Shown here: positions 58,009 through 64,000 of the stretch, piece after piece | How the letters are laid out: the number at the start of each line of letters is the position of its first letter | How positions within the stretch are numbered: the first letter of the stretch is position 1 | Source: Candidatus Nitrosocosmicus agrestis | GTDB lineage: Archaea > Thermoproteota > Nitrososphaeria > Nitrososphaerales > Nitrososphaeraceae | Reading direction: 5' to 3' | Assembly: GCF_008389435.1 (NCBI RefSeq) | Contig: NZ_VUYS01000012.1 | Coordinates: 44,803 to 108,802, forward strand | Length of the DNA stretch: 64,000 nt | Program-made: the position numbers and the translations under genes | The notes under the pieces: generated by a model | The model's input: only the letters and a program-made list of their open reading frames with translations | The model's database searches: none | What the model was told of the DNA's origin: nothing

Positions 58009-58995
58009 ATGCGGTGGATGGATGAAGCTCCAAAGGAAATTGGAAATGAAGCTCTAAATGGTTTTGTGGTTTTGAGCTATAGGTCATTTTACACTATATC
58101 TGATTTATTGACAACTTTAATTTACGGTAATGAAAGAAAAAATAAATCTAGAATATTTAAGAAAATAAGAAAGGGCAACGAACTGATTTCTTCCTTTTTT
58201 GTAAAAATATATTTTTACAAAATGATGGGACGATTGGGATTTAAAAAGACAATGGGAGCAATTTATATTCCAAAATATGATTACAAGGTTCTTTGTCCTT
58301 ATAATGTGGTGGAATACGTTAGCTTGATCTCAAGAGAAGAAAATATGTTATCACGATTTAACCCACAACCTGGCGAAACCGTTATTGATGTGGGGGCCCA
58401 TCTTGGAAGATACTCTATTATAGGGTCAAAAAGGGTTGGAAAAGATGGCAAAGTTATATCAATAGAGGCTAACCCAGATGTGTATCCTATCTTGATTAAG
58501 AATATTTCTCTCAATAATCTTAACAATGTATTTGCGTTCAATAATGCTGCTTTTTCAAAGCAGACAAAAATAAAATTCTATAAAGGAGGCTCTGACAACA
58601 TAAGAAACAACCAATTTGGGACTGTGATAACTAATATTGACAATTTCAATACAAAAGGATTGGATGCGTACGTAGAAGTTGATGCAATCACAATTGACTC
58701 CTTGTTACTTAAACAAGGATTAGATATCAACAAGATATCGTGGATTAAAATTGACGTGGAAGGTGCAGAGTTCGAAGTCATTGAAGGATGCAAAAACCTT
58801 TTGTCTACATCCAATGATTTAGCCATTCTTGTTGAAATTCATAATCTTTCTGATGGGACAACATTTTATGAAAAAATAAAGAAATACCTAGAAAACAACG
58901 GATTTCTAGTTGATTTTGAAGAACGCAGACAAAGCGGTGAGTCACATGTGTTGTTTAAGAAATTTGGAAATAAAACCGTACAAAGCGATCGATAA
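58009..58995 (+). CDS. FkbM family methyltransferase
   Basis: A 328-residue SAM-dependent methyltransferase. N-terminal residues 1-110 are helical and basic. The FkbM core follows: motif I GETVIDVGAHLGRYSIIGSK (about residues 122-141), VISIEANPDVYPIL, FNNAAFSKQTKIKFYKGG and the late block SWIKIDVEGAEFEVIEGCKN, with LVEIHN near the end. Family members O-methylate sugars or natural products; in archaea they are often found in glycan or surface-polymer loci. No glycosyltransferase is adjacent. Confidence 0.88.
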   Translation: MRWMDEAPKEIGNEALNGFVVLSYRSFYTISDLLTTLIYGNERKNKSRIFKKIRKGNELISSFFVKIYFYKMMGRLGFKKTMGAIYIPKYDYKVLCPYNVVEYVSLISREENMLSRFNPQPGETVIDVGAHLGRYSIIGSKRVGKDGKVISIEANPDVYPILIKNISLNNLNNVFAFNNAAFSKQTKIKFYKGGSDNIRNNQFGTVITNIDNFNTKGLDAYVEVDAITIDSLLLKQGLDINKISWIKIDVEGAEFEVIEGCKNLLSTSNDLAILVEIHNLSDGTTFYEKIKKYLENNGFLVDFEERRQSGESHVLFKKFGNKTVQSDR

Positions 58996-59659
58996 GTATT
59001 GCTTCTAAATCTAATCACTAGCTCTGAGCATTATTTAAATATCGTATGCAAAAGGAAAATACTTTTGTCTATGTAATAATTTAAGGAGGGATTAATAAAG
59101 GGAAAAAATTCTTCAATTCAATACTTCGATATCTCAGTTTTATACACTGTCACAAAATTATGACCATTTATGAGGACCACCTATCGACCTTAATGGGATA
59201 TGACATCAATAGCATTACTGACTGGAATTGTTTTAGTTTTGTTAATGTCCTTGGTCAAACATATCGTAACAACTGGCCTTTCGGCTCCATCGTGAAATTA
59301 ACCTAAAATGAATGCATTTTTATTAACAATCGTACGCCTAGTAAAAAAGTAAATCCTATCACCCCAGTAAACCTGACCTAATTTTTGAATTAAAAATGAT
59401 GCATCCTAACTCAAACTTGGGTATATGGACAAACAAGATAGGTGAAAGAATGGGTTAATCCAAATTAGGAACTATTTCTTACAAATATTATTTGAACACA
59501 TGTTGCTCATATTTTGAACTATAGTCAAAAAGGTAAATGCGATATTGCCAATTTCTTTTCCACTTCAAAACAAAGGAAATTTGTTTTTTAAAGTTCATTT
59601 GAGAGGATTACTTTACAATTTCTATATCCAATAATGTATGTTGGTAAAAATGATTTATG
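58996..59659. other. Convergent intergenic region
   Basis: No gene or repeat of note. Confidence 0.35.
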
Positions 59660-60454
59660 CTATTTCTTGCCTATTGCTAAGAGATATCCAAATCTCAGTC
59701 TGTTATCCAAAAAATATGATTCTAAAGCATCTAAGTATTCTTTTCTAACTTTTTCGATTATATCGTATTTATTTTGAAACTTTAATTCACCAATTATTCT
59801 CATTAGATATCCTGCTTTATGGGTGCTATCGTTCCAATAGTGATTTGGACTCAGACAGGGAATTTCAATCGTACCCCGTTCAAAGAACAATTCTTTTAAT
59901 TCGGGCAATAAACGCTTTATTTTATCAGGTGATCCCCAACTACCTGGTTTGAATTCTTTAGTTTCTCCAAACGGATTATATTTTGATATTACGTCTGACA
60001 ATCTTTCGCTTAATAATTCCGACGGCCAACTAGAAAACCCTAGTCTTCCACCCTTTTTTAATACTCTGACCATTTCTTTGGCAGCCAAAGATTGGTTAGA
60101 TGCAAAGATGTGTCCAAATGTCGATAGTACAATATCAAATGTCTCGTCTTCGAATGGTAAATTTTCAACGTCTCCTTCTTTCCAGTTTATGCTGCTTAAC
60201 CCTGCTATTTTTTCTTCCTCTCTTGCCAGCATTAGCAGTTTAGGTGTTAGATCTATACCTGTCACTTTTGCTCCTTTTCTACATGCGGTTATAGCTGTGT
60301 TACCGTAACCGCAAGCTACATCCAATACCATTTCTTTGGGTTTTAATTGAACCAGGTTTACAAGTTGAGCGGATACGGGGGGAAAGTATTGCCCCCTGCT
60401 TTTGTAGTCACCCATACTCCAAATTTGTTTCACTTCGTCTTTACTACTTTGCAA
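59660..60454 (-). CDS. Class I SAM-dependent methyltransferase
   Basis: A 264-residue methyltransferase. The opening IWSMGDYKSRGQYFPPVSAQ is followed by motif I MVLDVACGYGNTAITACRKG (about residues 42-61), the acidic strand-2 end (VTGIDLTPKLL), WKEGDVENLPFEDETFDIVL and the post-motif GGRLGFSSWP. It is similar in layout to the methyltransferase at 20288 (both have xWSM/W openings and SSWP/SVWS), and they may be paralogues. The substrate is unknown. ATG at 60454. Confidence 0.85.
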   Translation of the reverse strand: MQSSKDEVKQIWSMGDYKSRGQYFPPVSAQLVNLVQLKPKEMVLDVACGYGNTAITACRKGAKVTGIDLTPKLLMLAREEEKIAGLSSINWKEGDVENLPFEDETFDIVLSTFGHIFASNQSLAAKEMVRVLKKGGRLGFSSWPSELLSERLSDVISKYNPFGETKEFKPGSWGSPDKIKRLLPELKELFFERGTIEIPCLSPNHYWNDSTHKAGYLMRIIGELKFQNKYDIIEKVRKEYLDALESYFLDNRLRFGYLLAIGKK

Positions 60455-61231
60455 TGATAATAGAAAAAATGTGACGAGGAATAAATATCAATTCAATTAA
60501 ACTTGACATAACTTATCCAACATATTTCATTACTGAGGGAAGATAATATTTGATTTACTTTCTATGTTAATCATGTAGGGATTAATTTCATCGGATACTA
60601 AAAACGATGTAATTAAATGACAATGTGTAGTGTGTTTTCATTTCTATGCATAGAATAAGTATAGGTTAATTATCTAAATGTTCATTTTTCCTTGATAGAT
60701 CAAAATAAATAGATCTCTATCACATTTACAGTTGTTAATACATATTCCTCAATTTTGGGACTTTCTCTTATCAAAATTGGGGTGTACTGTTTGTATTGGT
60801 AGGATTATGATAACTTAGCAGAATTACTGCATTTTCAACGTCGCTTTCTTGATCTAGGGTTTGACATGAATGTAGTTTTACCGTTTGTTTTGTCGGCATA
60901 CTTTCTTGTGAAACATGTCTAAACCTGTTATTATTCCTTTTTTATAGTGAACTATACTGTTTCAATTGCATACTCATGTAAGTATGGTTAAATGTTGTTT
61001 GATTTAGTAATATAGTTATGGAAATTACAAGAACGACATGTTTGCAATCATAATACTTGAGGTGAGATTTATTTTATTTTTTTACAAATTGTCAACCCTT
61101 TGCACTATTTATTTATATCATAAATAAATAATAAAAAGCCAATGCATGCATTGATATTGTAGAATATCCTTATCTTGGCCTTATTCCATCAAAGGTGATT
61201 TATCTGATAAGGTCAGCTTTTTTTGATATTA
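60455..61231. other. Intergenic region of 0.8 kb
   Basis: AT-rich. TTTATTTATATCATAAATAAAT near 61109-61130 is a near-palindrome that may terminate transcripts. No gene seen. Confidence 0.35.
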
Positions 61232-61600
61232 TCACCTTCTTTTTGCCATCAGAATACCTAGCAGTATAACAAAAACTATCTGAAGAGTTTCCAGAATTAT
61301 GGCAGTATCCCCTATACGTCCACCTCTGCCTGTTATTGGATTGTCGGGGATTCGAGTTATTACCCAAATTAAGACAAAGACCAGTGTTCCACCCAGACCC
61401 ACTGCATCCCAGCCAAATCCCCATCTTTTAATTGTTGGAATAACCCAAAAGACTTGAGCAATACCGCCAACCAAAAACAATATGGTTGAATTTGTAGATT
61501 GTGCGGGGACCATGCTTAGATGTAATAGCCCGGCCGCCGCAGTACATATTGCAGCTATAACTGAAATAATTAGGACTGAATTCATTACATGATTTAGCAT
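61232..61600 (-). CDS. Four-helix membrane protein
   Basis: Starting at ATG 61600 (MLNHVMNSVLIISVIAAICT), the protein has 122 residues and four hydrophobic segments (VLIISVIAAICTAAAGLLHL, ILFLVGGIAQVFWVIPTI, LGGTLVFVLIWVIT, TLQIVFVILLGILM). A slightly longer frame goes up to 61642. GGIAQVFWVIPTIKRWG is a notable conserved-looking block shared in style by small thaumarchaeal membrane proteins. Function is unknown; a His in the first helix pair (LLHLSMVP) could bind metal or haem, by inference only. Confidence 0.65.
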   Translation of the reverse strand: MLNHVMNSVLIISVIAAICTAAAGLLHLSMVPAQSTNSTILFLVGGIAQVFWVIPTIKRWGFGWDAVGLGGTLVFVLIWVITRIPDNPITGRGGRIGDTAIILETLQIVFVILLGILMAKRR

Positions 61601-61957
61601 ATGACAATATAAAAGTTTACTAACATTGGGTAATATCTCCAAGTAAATGGAAAATTAGTTCTGAAAAATTAATGTCATGTGTAGATAAATATTTGTATCT
61701 ATAACCACAAGATATTTCTTACACTATTCAGATAGTCACAAGGTAACTAGGTAACGTGAAATGTATTGAAAAAATGGATTTAATGAAGACTATGGGGTAG
61801 GTAACCTGTTATGAAATCCCGCCTCTAATTTTTATACTATTATGGAAAGGTTGGCAAATTTTTTGTGGGTTAGCAAAGTACGACATATTTTCTGAAAACT
61901 TCAAGATGACTATTGATTGATTACTGGTTTTATATTATCATACTTAATTGCTGTTGA
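61601..61957. other. Divergent intergenic region
   Basis: AT-rich; GGTAACTAGGTAACG near 61742-61756 and GGTAACC near 61800 repeat a GGTAAC motif three times, possibly a regulator site. No gene seen. Confidence 0.35.
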
Positions 61958-62170
61958 ATGATATCCCATGCTATAGTTTTTGGCATACTTGCTTTATCAA
62001 ATTTTGGTTTGGCTCTGCTATTTTTATCATCGCCATTGCTCTTGGTAACTGCTCAAATACAAAGTCCGCCTGATTTGCCCGGTACCATCATAAATGAGTC
62101 ATCCTCTACTAATTTATCAATGAGTAATCATAATCAGAATAATTATACTTCAAGTCCTAATAATAAGTAA
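61958..62170 (+). CDS. Small exported hypothetical protein
   Basis: A 70-residue protein with a long hydrophobic N-terminal segment (residues 4-31, AIVFGILALSNFGLALLFLS and onward) ending TAQ, like a signal peptide, and a short polar tail rich in Ser, Asn and Thr. It would be released or displayed outside the cell. Nothing else can be said. Confidence 0.4.
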   Translation: MISHAIVFGILALSNFGLALLFLSSPLLLVTAQIQSPPDLPGTIINESSSTNLSMSNHNQNNYTSSPNNK

Positions 62171-62653
62171 ATTTAGTTTTGCAACTATACGTGAGGGTTT
62201 ATGAAAGGACCTTTCAATCATTATCTGCTTTGAATAGATCTTATGAACCAATATTAAGAGTATTGTATTTAGATTTCTCAAAGAAAATACGACTTTCTAA
62301 TAAATATATACTAATTCTTTACTCGTTCTCAAAAGAAATATTGTTATTCATTATAGTCATACAATTTGCATTAAGAATATTGGTATATCTGTATGATACG
62401 AAACATATAGTGTGTAAAAATTAAAAAATAATGTGTAAAAGGTGTCAAAACTGCCATTTGGTAAAACAACATTAATCAATCTAAAAACATTATTTTCCTA
62501 AAATGCATTTACTATTGGATTTTTTGAGACTATATACTTTAGAGTCCACATATGGAAAACATCTGACTCGTATTTATCGTGGAATGAGCATAAAGATTGG
62601 AAAAATATCATGTTAAATTTTAAATAATGTGTGAAAATAGGGTGAAATCTGTT

Positions 62654-62953
62654 TTAGACTAATTTGAATTTAATTGATGATTTGACTTTAAAATTTCTAA
62701 AATTTGATCTGTTTTTTGTTTCTAAATTAGATAATCTGGTCTGCAAGCGCTGTATCTGACCGAATACAATCTCTCTTTTTTTATATTCTGAAGAGCTATT
62801 AAAAACTCGCTGTCGGGCGGTAATTTCATTTTCCCTATTTTGCTCCAATTGCTTTCCAGTTTCTGGGTCATTTGACCGCGGAGAATTGTTTTGGAGCTTT
62901 GTGCCAGAATCACTTTGACTGGCTTGATCTATTTTTACCATCCTCTCTGTCAT
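62654..62953 (-). CDS. Hydrophilic coiled-coil hypothetical protein
   Basis: A 99-residue basic soluble protein: a disordered N-terminal half rich in Gln, Asn, Ser and Glu (SQSDSGTKLQNNSPRSNDPE), then a helix likely to form a coiled coil (IVFGQIQRLQTRLSNLETKN) and a basic tail. No family is recognised. ATG at 62953. Confidence 0.5.
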   Translation of the reverse strand: MTERMVKIDQASQSDSGTKLQNNSPRSNDPETGKQLEQNRENEITARQRVFNSSSEYKKREIVFGQIQRLQTRLSNLETKNRSNFRNFKVKSSIKFKLV

Positions 62954-63201
62954 TAATGTTACGACTTTGAGTTAATAATAAAAGGATTTCCTACTTATCT
63001 ATTGTTTAGATAAATGATGTTTTAGTATTGTGATTCTGATATTAAATTTTCTATAAGTGCTACCGATTCCTAATATTTGGTAGTTCTTACTCATTTGTTG
63101 ATGGTAATAATAATCATACTAGGTAGTTATACACCTCTTTTGTTCATTGTATTAGAGGTGCTAGCAATGAACCCTGCAAAGTACTAAGACATTATTGATT
63201 T

Positions 63202-63649
63202 ATGGTCAACGCACACAGAATTTCTGCTGTAACTCTCTCAATTACTAATATGGAACCAACCTGTAAATTTTAATCTAAAATATCGGGATTTAATTTAGTA
63301 TTTGGTGATGAGATTCTGATGACATATTTTACATTTTTCAAATTGGTTAATCTACACCGAATGTTTATCTAAACTTGGATCTAGTCAAGGGTTAGCATTC
63401 ATATTCTGGTGCGACTAAATCTAAGACAGATTAGGAAGGTTAATTTTCCAAACTGATGATGTCGATGACATATTTTCATATTTTCAAAATAGCAAGTCGA
63501 CTTCTGAAAATATAATTGAAATTGTCCCAAAAGATGTGTCTTGGGGAGAAAGATATTTCCATTTACGGGACAATATAGGGTATCAACTTTCTTTCGCTCA
63601 ACCAATAGTAAAAAATAAGTGGTATATCTTTTCTCGAATTTCTTTCTAG
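63202..63649 (+). pseudogene. Broken glyoxalase/VOC-family protein
   Basis: From ATG 63202 the frame reads RISAVTLSITNMEPTCKF, meets a stop, continues SKISGFNLVFGDE and meets another stop. About 150 bases later, in a different frame, the C-terminal half appears: DDVDDIFSYFQNSKSTSENI and VSWGERYFHLRDNIGYQLSF to a TAG at 63647-63649. The order ITNMExxxxFY, GF-LVFG and WGERYFHLRDxxGYxLSFAQP is that of a single VOC-fold metalloenzyme-type protein of about 145 residues. At least two stops and one frameshift make it a pseudogene. Confidence 0.65.
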
Positions 63650-63819
63650 ATAGTTTGTATTGTGAGAGGCTGAAAATTTTCTATAAATACTTTAATTTTA
63701 TTACAAAATACCCTATATTTGACAATTATGGAAGGAATTGGTTTTTCTTACCTATAATCTGGGGTCTGTCTACTACTAACTTATTCTAAATACAAGTATA
63801 TCTAAAACTTATTGTATTG

Positions 63820-63845
63820 CCACCCATCCACCCAACCACCCATCC
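63820..63845. repeat. CCACCCATCC direct repeat
   Basis: CCACCCATCC occurs at 63820-63829 and 63836-63845. CCACCCATCCT is identical to part of the right arm of the hairpin at 7446-7530, suggesting the same element family, but no matching left arm is visible before the window ends. Confidence 0.35.
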
Positions 63846-64000
63846 TATCATTTGTATCTCTAAACAAAAGAAATGGCTCTGTTCATTTAAGGAATTCTTA
63901 TAGATTGAAGATGCTTTATCTCCTTTATGTTTACCAGAAATAAAACACCTTCAAAGTATGTTTACTATGGGTTGCATTTGTACTTTTCAGGCCTATCCTT

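Noticed and set aside
62179..62424. 81-codon plus-strand frame
   Set aside because: TTG start, AT-driven composition and no motif; treated as non-coding.
1..64000. tRNA or rRNA genes
   Set aside because: No cloverleaf-type sequence, T-loop consensus or rRNA block was recognised on either strand by eye; a tRNAscan run would settle it.

Overview
The window looks like chromosome of an ammonia-oxidising archaeon of the order Nitrososphaerales (Thaumarchaeota/Nitrososphaeria), most like the Nitrosocosmicus group. This is an inference from very AT-rich DNA, archaeal TATA-type boxes with little or no leader before several start codons, small CxxC and hydrophilic proteins typical of that order, a pyruvoyl-type arginine decarboxylase, a class III-like PHA synthase and long AT-rich intergenic stretches. 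No rRNA, tRNA or CRISPR array was seen. Only about half of the window is convincingly coding.

Layout. 1-6.2 kb is an accessory zone: a divergent pair of ribbon-helix-helix regulators, a coiled-coil protein and a run of broken small genes on the minus strand (zinc-ribbon, CxxC and winged-helix remnants with stops and frameshifts). 6.2-8.5 kb is non-coding but holds a family of long inverted repeats, two of which share a second hairpin and a conserved 16-base tail; these look like structured RNA or small mobile hairpin elements. 8.5-11.1 kb carries a STAS-like/HATPase pair beside a tyrosine recombinase, so 1-11 kb may be an old integrated element. 11.3-20.2 kb holds an EamA exporter, an aldo/keto reductase, an M32 carboxypeptidase, a TPM-LemA pair, a Mut7-C protein and two more pseudogenes. 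20.3-31 kb holds a methyltransferase, a large Asn/Gln/Gly/Ser-rich repetitive secreted protein ending in 15 perfect 9-base repeats, an SF2 helicase with a SWIM zinc motif, arginine decarboxylase and a Cys/His-rich secreted protein. 31.6-38.6 kb is sparse (O-methyltransferase, ABM monooxygenase, small proteins). 38.6-46.7 kb has a SemiSWEET, small hydrophilic proteins including ChaB, PHA synthase, MarC, a GlcG/HbpS-like secreted protein and a TMEM175-like channel. 46.7-49.9 kb is mostly decayed DNA. 49.9-64 kb holds methyltransferases, a Ser/Asp-repeat secreted protein, an SPFH protein, a PPOX-fold flavoprotein, an aldo/keto reductase, a PRC-barrel-like protein, an FkbM methyltransferase and a broken glyoxalase/VOC gene at the right edge.

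Most genes stand alone with their own promoters. The supported pairs are the STAS-like/HATPase pair and TPM-LemA. The general picture is an environmental archaeon with a stress, cell-surface and storage-polymer repertoire, interrupted by decaying mobile DNA.
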